DNA of 64,000 nt. It comes from Arminella tubonensis (GTDB lineage Bacteria; Pseudomonadota; Alphaproteobacteria; Rhizobiales; Rhizobiaceae). Where the stretch lies: positions 1 to 64,000 of the forward strand of contig NZ_PCDP01000082.1 in NCBI RefSeq assembly GCF_003240585.1, given 5' to 3'. The translations under genes were made by a program, and so were the position numbers. Within the stretch, counting starts at the first letter, position 1. Every line of letters begins with the position of its first letter. Under the pieces are notes generated by a model that saw only the letters and a program-made list of their open reading frames with translations, was not told the origin of the DNA and searched no databases. This document shows positions 50,847 to 59,355 of the stretch, piece by piece.

Positions 50847-51482
50847 TCACCTCTCATGTCTGGGCGACAGGGCCAGCAGAGCTGCTTCCGACCGCGCGAT
50901 GAATTCGTCCTTGCTCTCGTCGGGCGCGATGTGCAAGCCGCTGCCGAACGTCACCGTGCAAATCAGGGGAATCGGCACGAACTCGCCCTTCGGCATCACC
51001 CGGTTGAGGTTGTCGATCCAGACCGGCACCATCGCGATCTCAGGCCGTGCCTTCGCCAGGTGGTAGAGCCCGCTCTTGAAAGGCAACAGCGGCTTGTCCG
51101 TCTGGTTCCTCGTACCCTCGGGAAAGAGAATCAGCGACGATCCGCCATCGATCGCATCGGCCATCTGTACGATCGGATCGCTCGTGCGCGCGTCGCGATC
51201 ACGCTCGATCAGCACGGCATCGAAGACATCGCGGCCGATAAAGCGGTTTAGTCCCGTCTTCAGCCAATATTCAGCTCCTGCCACCGGCCTGGCCCTTTGC
51301 CTCAAGCGCGGCGGCAGAACCGCCCAGACCAGAATGAAGTCGCCGTGGCTGGAGTGATTGGCAAAATAGATGCACTGGTTGCGAGGAAGGCCGTCCTCCG
51401 GCCAGATCGCGCGCACAGCCGTGATCGCCCGGGCAAATAGCACAATCAATACCGCTGCCGGTCTTGCGAAGAAGGACGTCAT
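50847..51482 (-). CDS. PlsC-like lysophospholipid acyltransferase
   Basis: 211 residues. Motif I FANHSSHGDF (HX4D), motif III LILFPEGTRNQ and a motif IV-like VPVWIDNLNR are in place. One N-terminal membrane segment. It acylates lysophosphatidate or a related lipid, providing substrate for CdsA. First gene of the leftward cluster. Confidence 0.8.
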   Translation of the reverse strand: MTSFFARPAAVLIVLFARAITAVRAIWPEDGLPRNQCIYFANHSSHGDFILVWAVLPPRLRQRARPVAGAEYWLKTGLNRFIGRDVFDAVLIERDRDARTSDPIVQMADAIDGGSSLILFPEGTRNQTDKPLLPFKSGLYHLAKARPEIAMVPVWIDNLNRVMPKGEFVPIPLICTVTFGSGLHIAPDESKDEFIARSEAALLALSPRHER

Positions 51483-51733
51483 TGCGTTGTACCTGTCGCA
51501 GGCGGGATAAACGAAATTTTATGGAACATCGCCTACATATCACTGATGGAAGACAGCGCCGATAGCAACGTCTGACAACATGTATGTTTATCAACAGCCA
51601 ATCCCGCCTCCAATTTTCATTTTAGTCTCGTAGTTACATTTCGCGTTCATTGAACTCGCCGTCGCCCATATTTGCAAACCAACACATACTTTTTGACAAC
51701 CCCGATATTTTTTGAATTTCATGGATTGCATCA

Positions 51734-52639
51734 ATGAAGATCGCTGTTGGCATTGCCACCTCAGGCCGAAGAGCCGTTCTCTCCGAGATGCTGGACTATC
51801 TGGCAAGGCAAATCCGCACCCCGGATGCCATCTACCTATGCCCAGCCTCCGATGACGATATCGATTTGGACATCGGCCTCTCGCTGGACCTTGGTGTGCC
51901 GGTACACCTCGTTCATGGAGAAAGGGGACTGTGCGCACAGCGAAATGCTATTCTCGACGCGGCGGCGGGCTACGATCTCATATCCTTCTTCGACGACGAC
52001 TTCCTGCCCAAGACGTGCTTTCTTTCCCGCGCTGAACGGCTTTTCACTGATAATTCAGACATCGTCGTCGCAACGGGAAAGGTGCTCGCAGACGGCATCC
52101 ACGGCGCCGGTCTGAGCGTCTCGGAAGCCGTCGCCATCCTCGAAGCGGACGTGGGTGACGATGCCAACGAGCCACACCGGTCGGTCTTCAACGCCTATGG
52201 CTGCAATATGACCTTTCGTATGACGGCCATTTTGGACGTGGGAGCCCGGTTTGATGAAAACCTGCCGCTTTATGGCTGGCAGGAGGATGTCGACTTTTGT
52301 CGCCGCCTCCCCGCGCGCGGCACGATCGTCCGTTGCCCGGCATTGCGCGGCGTGCATCTCGGCCACAAGTCCGGTCGCATTTCAGGGCTGCGCTTCGGCT
52401 ACTCCCAGGTTGCCAATCCGCTCTATCTGGTCGGCAAAGGCACCGTCGGCCTCCGATGGGCATTGAGGCTGATGGCATGCAATGTCGGCGCCAACATACT
52501 GGGCAGCCTGGCGTCGCAAACCATTATAGACAGGCGCGGCCGCCTGAAGGGCAATCTGATTGCCATTTCGGATCTGTTGCTTCGCCGCCTGAGGCCGCAA
52601 AGGATACTCGAGATCGGGTCAGCGATGCCCAAAAGCTGA
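51734..52639 (+). CDS. glycosyltransferase family 2
   Basis: 301 residues. GT-A start KIAVGIATSGRRAVLSEMLD, LCAQRNAILDAAAGYDLISF, the metal-binding FFDDDFLP, and a typical acceptor-part AYGCNMTFR followed by GWQEDVDFCRR (ED box). Probably adds a sugar in surface polysaccharide synthesis. Its operon is single and it diverges from the phospholipid cluster; promoter in 51483-51733. Confidence 0.8.
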   Translation: MKIAVGIATSGRRAVLSEMLDYLARQIRTPDAIYLCPASDDDIDLDIGLSLDLGVPVHLVHGERGLCAQRNAILDAAAGYDLISFFDDDFLPKTCFLSRAERLFTDNSDIVVATGKVLADGIHGAGLSVSEAVAILEADVGDDANEPHRSVFNAYGCNMTFRMTAILDVGARFDENLPLYGWQEDVDFCRRLPARGTIVRCPALRGVHLGHKSGRISGLRFGYSQVANPLYLVGKGTVGLRWALRLMACNVGANILGSLASQTIIDRRGRLKGNLIAISDLLLRRLRPQRILEIGSAMPKS

Positions 52640-52652
52640 CCGTAAGAGGGCA

Positions 52653-53360
52653 TCAGCGAATTGTCGATCTGACGAAATCCCCTCTGATGACTACCGAGGG
52701 TTTCGCGCCAGGTGTGCTTGGCAGGGCATTGTCGACAAAGGAAGCTTTCGCATCGATCAAATAGCTTATTGCAGTGGCCGAGCCGAAACCCAGATAGACG
52801 TCGAGCATCTTGGAGTCGATGGCGACCGTTTCATCCCGGTGGATGGCGTCGAACACCAGATTTGCCCGGGTCGCCTTCCCTCGTATGTCCACATTTTTCG
52901 CGTGGCCGACAAAGCCGATGTCGGCCGCCTCACTCTCTATGTCGACCGAGGAAAAATTGCCCGAGAGCGTCGCCTTCAGAGCCTTTTGCTCGATCGACAC
53001 CGCACTTTCCTTTTTGATGTTCGCACGGATCGCAACGACGCAATCCGATGCGCCGAACCAGGGGGACGGCGAGACATCGACCCGTAACGTCGAGCCGTCG
53101 AGCCGCATTCTGCTCGAGGAACGGCAGTCGTCATAAGACCAGATCGAATTCCAGAATGAGAACCAGCCCGAACGGCGGCTGTCGATCGCGGCCACGTAGG
53201 GTGCATCTTCCAATGTCGTCAGATCGATGGTGCTCGCCTCTCCGGTGATGGCGATTGCCGTCGCGCTCGAAAGGTCCAGCCGATTTTCCAAATCGGTTTC
53301 CTCGCTGCTCGCCGCAACCGCGCTTGCAAGAAAGATCAAGGCAAATAATAGAGGGTTCAT
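52653..53360 (-). CDS. periplasmic beta-rich protein (DUF4097/GIN-like)
   Basis: 235 residues from the ATG at 53360 (GGAGC upstream). Signal peptide LLFALIFLASAVAAS; the rest is a series of short strands, such as TLSGNFSSVDIESEAADIGF and VDIRGKATRANLVF, fitting a right-handed beta helix. Cys in YDDCRSS and ASDCVV may pair. Function unknown. Confidence 0.6.
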   Translation of the reverse strand: MNPLLFALIFLASAVAASSEETDLENRLDLSSATAIAITGEASTIDLTTLEDAPYVAAIDSRRSGWFSFWNSIWSYDDCRSSSRMRLDGSTLRVDVSPSPWFGASDCVVAIRANIKKESAVSIEQKALKATLSGNFSSVDIESEAADIGFVGHAKNVDIRGKATRANLVFDAIHRDETVAIDSKMLDVYLGFGSATAISYLIDAKASFVDNALPSTPGAKPSVVIRGDFVRSTIR

Positions 53361-53522
53361 TGGGACAGCTCCGTGAATGTCTGCTGGCCGTTTGCTCAGC
53401 GGAAAGGAACCTCGGAGAAATTCGCGACTTGCGAGACCTCGATTACGATCCGGGTCGACCGCCATCGCGATCCGGGGCATTGTCCTTTCGTCGCCAACGT
53501 CTGCTCTAAAATCGATCCGATT

Positions 53523-54557
53523 ATGATTTTCATCCCCCTTCCCTTTGTCGAGACACTCTTCTTCCTCACCCTCCTCGTGCAAATGACGCGACGCAGCGAG
53601 GGGTCCGAAAATCGAATCTTCGCCCTGCTGGTCGCAGCCTATGCTTTGCAATCGGTCCTGATCGGCCTGCGCTGGGGCTATGGCCTCAGGGAAGTGATGC
53701 CGTTTCAGGTGGTTCTCGCCCCATTCGTCGCTTCGTTGACGTGGATCGGTTTTTCAAGCCTCGCACGGGAGCGAGTGACGAGAGCCGGATCTTGGCTCTG
53801 GCTCCATTTTCTGCCCATGGTCGTCGTATGCGTGCTCCTGTTTGTCGAGCGGGATGCCATGGGTGCGGCGATCATCGTTATATTCCTCGGCTATGGCGCG
53901 GCCCTCCTCTGGCTGGCACGCCTCGGCCCGGACGGCCTGGTGTCGTCCCGCCTCGACGGGGTGCTTCGCTCCTATCGCTCGCTACAGATCACCGCATTCG
54001 CCCTCATTGGATCGGCAGTGATTGACGTGATCATCAGTCTCGATTTCGCCTGGGGCAGCGGCGCGCATGCGGGAGAGATCGTGGCCGCTGCAAATGTACT
54101 GGCGCTGTTCGTTCTCGGAGCCGCAGCCTCCGTGGCAAGCTCCGGCTCGACCCCGGACAATCAGGTTGACGCATCGCCCGACTGCCCGCAGACCGTCGCG
54201 GCGACCCAACAGGATTCCGAGGTCGCAGCTTCGCTGGACTCGCTCATGCAGGCAAGACAGCTCTACAAGGACGCCGAACTGAACCTCGGCCGCATCGCCA
54301 GGCGCCTGAATTCCCCGGCACGCGCCGTATCGAACGCCGTCAATCGCATCCATGGCATGAGCGTCTCGCAATATGTCAACAATTACCGCATCGACGAAGC
54401 CTGCCGTCTTCTTGCCGCCACGGACGAGCCGGTCACCCAGATCGTCTTCGAATCTGGTTTCCTCAGCAAATCCAACTTCAACCGGGAATTCCTCCGCGTC
54501 ACCGGCACCAGCCCGACAGCCTGGCGGCAAAGCCAAGTGCAGCCGCAGCCGCAATAA
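53523..54557 (+). CDS. AraC-family regulator with membrane sensor domain
   Basis: 344 residues from the ATG at 53523. The first 215 residues contain about seven hydrophobic spans; the C-terminal 100 residues are an AraC HTH pair: NLGRIARRLNSPARAVSNAV, then VTQIVFESGFLSKSNFNREF. This architecture belongs to membrane-bound AraC regulators. It diverges from the beta-rich periplasmic protein gene, which is a likely target. Confidence 0.8.
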   Translation: MIFIPLPFVETLFFLTLLVQMTRRSEGSENRIFALLVAAYALQSVLIGLRWGYGLREVMPFQVVLAPFVASLTWIGFSSLARERVTRAGSWLWLHFLPMVVVCVLLFVERDAMGAAIIVIFLGYGAALLWLARLGPDGLVSSRLDGVLRSYRSLQITAFALIGSAVIDVIISLDFAWGSGAHAGEIVAAANVLALFVLGAAASVASSGSTPDNQVDASPDCPQTVAATQQDSEVAASLDSLMQARQLYKDAELNLGRIARRLNSPARAVSNAVNRIHGMSVSQYVNNYRIDEACRLLAATDEPVTQIVFESGFLSKSNFNREFLRVTGTSPTAWRQSQVQPQPQ

Positions 54558-54584
54558 TCGTCGCGAGATCTCGCCAAAACAAAA

Positions 54585-54612
54585 AGCCCGGCGCAGTCTC
54601 CCGCGCCGGGCT
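54585..54612 (-). terminator. intrinsic terminator after serA
   Basis: AGCCCGGCGC and GCGCCGGGCT form a perfect 10-bp stem. Read leftward it is followed by TTTTTGTTTT, so it ends the serC-serA transcript, and may also stop the convergent araC-type transcript. Confidence 0.85.
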
Positions 54613-54634
54613 ATATCATTCCTTGGGAAGAAAA

Positions 54635-56230
54635 TTATTCGACGTTGAAGGCCAGTGGCTTTGCCTGGCGGATCGCCGCGTGGGCGGTAAGCTTGGCAAG
54701 CACCTCGTCGCTGATCGGACCGTCGACATAGAGCAGAGCGATCGCGTCGCCCCCCTGCTTGTCGCGGCCGAGCTGGAAGTTGGCGATGTTGACGTTGGCA
54801 GCACCGAGCGTCGTGCCGATGAAGCCGATCATGCCGGGAACGTCGGTGTTGGTGACGTAGATCATGTGGCTGCCGACATCGGCGTCGAGGTTGATGCCCT
54901 TGATCTGGATGAAGCGCGGCTTGCCGTCGGAGAACACGGTGCCGGCAACCGAGCGGGTCATGTTGTCCGTCTTGACGGTCAGCTTGATGTAGCCGTCGAA
55001 CACGCCGGTCTTGTCACGCTTGACCTCGGCAAGGATGATGCCCTTTTCCTTGATCATGATCGGCGCCGAAACCATGTTGACGTCGGACACCTGGCTGCGG
55101 ATCAAGCCGGCCAGCAGTGCCGATGTCAGCGCCTTGGTGTTCATACCGGCGGTAACGCCGTCATAGAGGATCTCGATTTCCTTGATCGGCTCCTCGGTCA
55201 CCTGGCCGACGAAGGCGCCGAGAACGTCGGCAAGCCGGATGAACGGCTTCAGGATCGGTGCTTCTTCCGCTGTGATCGACGGCATGTTGATGGCGTTCGA
55301 GACGGCTCCCTTGACGAGATAGTCAGCCATCTGTTCGGCGACCTGCAGGGCGACATTCTCCTGCGCTTCAGTGGTCGAAGCACCGAGATGCGGCGTGCAG
55401 ACGACGTTCGGAAGACCGAACAGCGGGCTCTCCTTGGCGGGCTCCACCTCGAACACATCGAAGGCGGCGCCGGCGACATGGCCGGACCGGATGGCGTCGG
55501 CAAGAGCTGCCTCATCGACGAGGCCGCCGCGGGCGCAATTGATGATCCGCACGCCCGGCTTGGTCTTGGCGATTGCCTCGGCATTGAGGATGCCACGGGT
55601 CTTGTCGGTCATCGGCACGTGTAGCGTGATGAAGTCGGCCTGGGCCAGCAATTCCTCGAGCTCGACCTTGGTGACGCCCATTTCCTCGGCCCGTTCCTTG
55701 GAAAGGAAGGGGTCGTAGGCAATGACGTGCATCTTCAGGCCGATGGCGCGCGAGCAGACGATGGAGCCGATGTTACCGGCGCCGATGACGCCGAGCGTCT
55801 TGCCGGTGATCTCGACGCCCATGAACTTCGACTTCTCCCACTTGCCGGCCTGCGTAGAGGTATCGGCGGCAGGAAGCTGGCGAGCGACGGCGAACATCAG
55901 CGCGATGGCGTGTTCTGCAGTCGTGATCGAGTTGCCGAACGGCGTGTTCATGACGATAATGCCGCGGCGCGAGGCGGCCGGGATATCGACATTGTCGACG
56001 CCGATGCCGGCGCGACCGACCACCTTGAGGTTGGTCGCCGCCGCGATGATCTTCTCGGTCACCTTGGTGGCCGACCGGATGGCAAGGCCATCATAATTGC
56101 CGATGATTTCCAGCAGCTTGTCCTTGTCTTTGCCAAGTTGCGGCTGGAAATCGACTTCGACGCCGCGATCGCGGAAGATCTGGACGGCGGTTTCCGACAG
56201 TTCGTCGGATACGAGAACGCGAGGTGCCAT
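54635..56230 (-). CDS. serA: D-3-phosphoglycerate dehydrogenase
   Basis: 531 residues, long-form enzyme. NAD-binding KTLGVIGAGNIGSIVCSRAI, active-site area RIINCARGGLVDEAAL and the catalytic His in NVVCTPHLGAST, an intervening ASB domain (about 320-450) and a C-terminal ACT domain (MIYVTNTDVPGMIGFIGTTL) for serine feedback. First step of phosphorylated serine synthesis. Lies 84 bases after serC. Confidence 0.95.
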   Translation of the reverse strand: MAPRVLVSDELSETAVQIFRDRGVEVDFQPQLGKDKDKLLEIIGNYDGLAIRSATKVTEKIIAAATNLKVVGRAGIGVDNVDIPAASRRGIIVMNTPFGNSITTAEHAIALMFAVARQLPAADTSTQAGKWEKSKFMGVEITGKTLGVIGAGNIGSIVCSRAIGLKMHVIAYDPFLSKERAEEMGVTKVELEELLAQADFITLHVPMTDKTRGILNAEAIAKTKPGVRIINCARGGLVDEAALADAIRSGHVAGAAFDVFEVEPAKESPLFGLPNVVCTPHLGASTTEAQENVALQVAEQMADYLVKGAVSNAINMPSITAEEAPILKPFIRLADVLGAFVGQVTEEPIKEIEILYDGVTAGMNTKALTSALLAGLIRSQVSDVNMVSAPIMIKEKGIILAEVKRDKTGVFDGYIKLTVKTDNMTRSVAGTVFSDGKPRFIQIKGINLDADVGSHMIYVTNTDVPGMIGFIGTTLGAANVNIANFQLGRDKQGGDAIALLYVDGPISDEVLAKLTAHAAIRQAKPLAFNVE

Positions 56231-56280
56231 GGAGGCCTCCTGAAAAAAGGTTCAGCGATGAATAAGGTGCGATGCGTATG

Positions 56281-56303
56281 GGCTCCGCCTTTTCGGCGGA
56301 GCC
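56281..56303. other. hairpin in serC-serA spacer
   Basis: GGCTCCGCC and GGCGGAGCC pair exactly around TTTTC. No T run follows in the direction of transcription, so it may be an mRNA processing or stability element between serC and serA. Confidence 0.55.
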
Positions 56304-56314
56304 GGAGCTATCAA

Positions 56315-57493
56315 TCAGGCGGCCGCTTGTGAAAACGTAGCCTTCTGCGTCTGGAAGGCCCAGTTCAGCCAGGGCATCAGCTTCTGCATGTCGGTGGTCT
56401 CGATCGTGGCACCGGCCCAGATTCTGAGGCCGGACGGCGCGTCGCGGTAATGGCCGACGTCAAACGCAACGCCTTCCTTTTCCAGCAGCGCGACGAGACC
56501 CTTGGCGAAATTCGCCTGCTCGTCCTCGCTAAGAGCAGCGATTTCAGGATCGACGATCTTCAGGCACACAGAGGTGTTCGACCGCGTTTCCGCAACCGAG
56601 GCGAGATTGGCGATCCAGGCGTTCGCATCGACGAAATCATGGATGACCTTGGCGTTGGCGTCCGCACGGCCGATCAAAGCATCAAGGCCACCGAGGCTTT
56701 TCGCCCAAAGCAGCGCATCGAGATAGTCCTCGACGCAGAGCATCGACGGCGTGTTGATCGTCTCGCCCTGGAAGATGCCTTCGGAAAGCTTGCCGCCCGA
56801 TGTCAGGCGGAAGATCTTCGGCAGCGGCCAGGCTGGCGTATATGTCAGGAGCCGTTCGACAGCGCGCGGCGAAAGGATGATCATGCCATGCGCGCCCTCG
56901 CCGCCGAGAGCCTTCTGCCAGGAGAAGGTGACGACGTCGAGCTTGGCGAAATCGAGTTCCTGGGCGAAAGCGGCCGATGTGGCATCGCAGATCGTCAGGC
57001 CCTTGCGATCATCAGGAATGAAATCGCCGTTCGCAACGCGAACGCCGGAGGTCGTGCCGTTCCATGTGAAGACCACGTCACGGTCGAAATCAACGGTCGC
57101 GAGATCGGGAAGTTCGCCGTATGGCGCTTCCAGCTTGCGAACGTCCTTCAGCTTGAGCTGCTTGACGACATCGGTAACCCAGCCGGCGCCGAAGCTCTCC
57201 CAGGAGAGCATGTCGACGCCACGTTCGCCGAGCAGCGACCAGAGCGCCATCTCGACGGCACCGGTGTCGGAAGCCGGAACGATGCCGATGCGGTAATCCG
57301 CGGGCACTTTCAGAATTTCACGGGTGAGATCGATGGCCTGCTTGAGCTTGTTCTTGCCGACCTTCGCGCGGTGCGAACGGCCAAGGGCCGCGTCGGAAAG
57401 AGCATCGAGCGACCAACCGGGGCGCTTGGAGCATGGGCCAGAAGAAAAATGGGTATTTTGCGGACGGTTGTCCGGCTTGGCGAGCGTCGTCAT
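56315..57493 (-). CDS. serC: phosphoserine aminotransferase
   Basis: 392 residues of the alphaproteobacterial SerC type: begins with NTHFSSGPCSKRPGWSL, and the PLP lysine lies in VVTFSWQKALGGEGAHG. Second step of serine synthesis. ATG at 57491-57493, with the ribosome site GAGAGGA inside a short hairpin. Confidence 0.95.
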   Translation of the reverse strand: MTTLAKPDNRPQNTHFSSGPCSKRPGWSLDALSDAALGRSHRAKVGKNKLKQAIDLTREILKVPADYRIGIVPASDTGAVEMALWSLLGERGVDMLSWESFGAGWVTDVVKQLKLKDVRKLEAPYGELPDLATVDFDRDVVFTWNGTTSGVRVANGDFIPDDRKGLTICDATSAAFAQELDFAKLDVVTFSWQKALGGEGAHGMIILSPRAVERLLTYTPAWPLPKIFRLTSGGKLSEGIFQGETINTPSMLCVEDYLDALLWAKSLGGLDALIGRADANAKVIHDFVDANAWIANLASVAETRSNTSVCLKIVDPEIAALSEDEQANFAKGLVALLEKEGVAFDVGHYRDAPSGLRIWAGATIETTDMQKLMPWLNWAFQTQKATFSQAAA

Positions 57494-57579
57494 AGTGCTA
57501 TCCTCTCAGATAGAAAGCCCTTCGTTGGGGAAGGGTGTCCCGCCGCCGTGGGTATAGATCGTCTTTGCCGAAGTCAAGA
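57494..57579 (-). promoter_or_regulatory. serC promoter and structured leader (serC-motif-like)
   Basis: On the minus strand CTTGAC (57579-57574) and TATACC (57557-57552) form a promoter with a 16-bp spacer. The leader then folds as CCCTTC/GAAGGG (57519-57536) and CTATC/GATAG (57499-57514), the latter holding the ribosome site GAGAGG in its loop. This matches the place and two-hairpin style of the serC motif, a conserved element known upstream of alphaproteobacterial serC. Confidence 0.6.
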
Positions 57580-57648
57580 TGGGAATGTCGCGCTCGGAGA
57601 AATTTCTGGCGCATCTGCGACCCCGCGTCGCAGGCCCAGGCTTCCCGG

Positions 57649-58482
57649 CTACCAGGTGGCGACGCGCAGGCCGACCCGGATTTCATGACGGTTGATCGCA
57701 CCGTCGCGCCCCATCGTGCCACTCGCGCCGGCAGACGAATCGGCGGAGGAATAGCCAAACATGTCGCCGCCCGCCACGTGACTGTAGCGATAGCCCAGAT
57801 CGAATTTCATATTGGGAGTAATATCATAGGAGACACCTGCCATCAGGGCATAGGTCATCCGCCAGTCGCTCTCACCGGGATAGCGGGCGCTGGTGCTCCC
57901 GGCTCCGCCACAGCCGATGGCGCCGTCGACGCATGAGGACGTGGCATTGACGTTATCCCAGTTCACCCGCGTCGCGCCGATGCCGGCGCCGACATAGGGC
58001 GTAAAGCCGGCAAGGGTTCCAAGATCGACGTAGCCATTCACCATCAGGCTGCCGGCCCTGAAGGAAGAGGAAGTTTTCGAAGAGCAACCCGTGCCCCCTG
58101 TTCCACCGGCGCAAGGAGCAGTGCTCGAGAACTTGCCGTCGAAGTCCCCGCCGAAGAGATCGCCGGTAATGTCCGCACGAATGAGATCGTTGAACTGGTA
58201 GCCGACGCCGAGACCGCCGGAAAAATCATTGCCATCAAAGCGGCTGCTGTCGAAGTTCGACGAACTGTAGTCGCCGTTTGCCGGGTCGTAAGACCGGACT
58301 CTTGTATCACGATGGTTTGATTTGACCGCGTAGCCGACATCGCCCCGCACGTACCAGCCCTCGGCATCCTTGACGCTGACCTCGGGCACCTTGATCTCCG
58401 GCGCCGTATCGGCGGCGGATGCGATGCCTGGCATCCCGGCCACCATTGCAATAGCCACCGCCGACGCGTTCAAACGGATCAT
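57649..58482 (-). CDS. outer membrane beta-barrel protein (Omp25/31 type)
   Basis: 277 residues from the ATG at 58482. Signal peptide ending ASA near residue 24, then GWYVRGDVGYAVKSN, GGLGVGYQFNDLIRADIT, FTPYVGAGIGATRVNWDN, MTYALMAGVSYDITPNMKFD and a last strand ending RVGLRVATW with C-terminal aromatic residue. Two Cys pairs lie in long loops. It is a paralogue of 59356-60204. Confidence 0.85.
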   Translation of the reverse strand: MIRLNASAVAIAMVAGMPGIASAADTAPEIKVPEVSVKDAEGWYVRGDVGYAVKSNHRDTRVRSYDPANGDYSSSNFDSSRFDGNDFSGGLGVGYQFNDLIRADITGDLFGGDFDGKFSSTAPCAGGTGGTGCSSKTSSSFRAGSLMVNGYVDLGTLAGFTPYVGAGIGATRVNWDNVNATSSCVDGAIGCGGAGSTSARYPGESDWRMTYALMAGVSYDITPNMKFDLGYRYSHVAGGDMFGYSSADSSAGASGTMGRDGAINRHEIRVGLRVATW

Positions 58483-58675
58483 CGCAAGCACCCTTCCCGC
58501 CTGGGCTTCGCCCAGATTCCATCCGACTCGCAGCGAGCGCGAATCCGTCGGTCGTTTTCATTTCGTTAACCATAGGGAATTCATGGTTAATGAAGGTTTA
58601 AGCTGCGGGAATTGCTTTCCTGACGCCGCTGAACAGCGCAACCATACTGGCCTGGTGTCTACAGATATGTTATAC

Positions 58676-58687
58676 GTTTGTGTAAAC
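58676..58687. promoter_or_regulatory. palindrome before mazE-like gene
   Basis: GTTTGTGTAAAC is an inverted repeat with arms GTTT/AAAC, next to GATATGTTATAC, a -10-like sequence. It is a probable operator for the RHH antitoxin. Confidence 0.5.
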
Positions 58688-58702
58688 AACGCGAGGCTCT
58701 CT

Positions 58703-58954
58703 ATGACCAAGCAATCCACGAGTCTTGTCAGTGCAAGAATAGACGAAAGCCTGAAGCGCCAGTTTGTTCAGTCTGCTGAGCTTAATCGCGAATCTCCCAG
58801 CGAAGCACTCAGACACGCCATACAGAATTATGTTCGAGAAGCACGCAAAGCAGCGCTGGAAAATAGCGGCGCTTCAATTCGAGCAAACGCCAGTGATGAA
58901 ACCGACGTACTTAATTGGATAGCCGCCCATAGCGTTCCCGATGATCAGAATTGA
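58703..58954 (+). CDS. RHH antitoxin of MazEF-type module
   Basis: 83 residues from the ATG at 58703 with GAGG upstream. RHH domain: TSLVSARIDESLKRQFVQSA, ELNRESPSEALRHAIQNYV. The C-terminal tail (ETDVLNWIAAHSVPDD) is a usual toxin-binding end. It overlaps the toxin gene by 14 bases. Confidence 0.75.
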   Translation: MTKQSTSLVSARIDESLKRQFVQSAELNRESPSEALRHAIQNYVREARKAALENSGASIRANASDETDVLNWIAAHSVPDDQN

Positions 58955-59276
58955 GAGGGGAAGCATCTATACGGTGACCGCCAAGGGCGCTTACACTGGC
59001 AAACCGAGGCCTGCCATTGTCCTTCAAACAGCAGACCTCCGCCTGGAGAGCATCATCGTGCTTCCACTGACGACTGATTCAGTTGAGGAATCCATCGTAC
59101 GCGTCGGCATCCCCCCGAGTGCCTCGAACGGCTTGAGGATTCTGTCCTACGCAATGTGCGACAAGATATCGACCGTTCCTGTAGCAAATCTGAAAGAGAA
59201 GATCGGCCGCATCGATGATCTCGAATTGAAGAAAATCGAGGCGGCGCTGCTTACTGTTCTCGGATTTTCCGACTGA
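58941..59276 (+). CDS. mazF: MazF/PemK-type endoribonuclease toxin
   Basis: 111 residues: IERGSIYTVTAKGAYTGKPR, PAIVLQTADL, IIVLPLTTD, NGLRILSYAMCDKISTVP. These are the family's conserved strands, with the catalytic Arg in KPRP and Thr in PLTTD. It should cleave mRNA at a specific site. An intrinsic terminator follows. Confidence 0.85.
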   Translation: MIRIERGSIYTVTAKGAYTGKPRPAIVLQTADLRLESIIVLPLTTDSVEESIVRVGIPPSASNGLRILSYAMCDKISTVPVANLKEKIGRIDDLELKKIEAALLTVLGFSD

Positions 59277-59300
59277 GCTGAGCCGACGGTATGACGTCAA

Positions 59301-59330
59301 AAGCCGCCCGGCGAGACCGGGCGGCTTTTT
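59301..59330. terminator. bidirectional terminator
   Basis: AAGCCGCCCGG and CCGGGCGGCTT (59301-59311 with 59317-59327) with loop CGAGA. T-rich on both sides (TTTTTG rightward, TTTTG leftward), so it ends mazF and the convergent porin gene. Confidence 0.85.
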
Positions 59331-59355
59331 GTAGGCATACTGGAATATCGCAGTA

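Noticed and set aside
49920..51251. 443-codon rightward open frame
   Set aside because: Antisense shadow of the CdsA-like and PlsC-like genes, with no motifs.
54623..55624. 333-codon rightward open frame
   Set aside because: Antisense shadow of serA; charged low-complexity translation.
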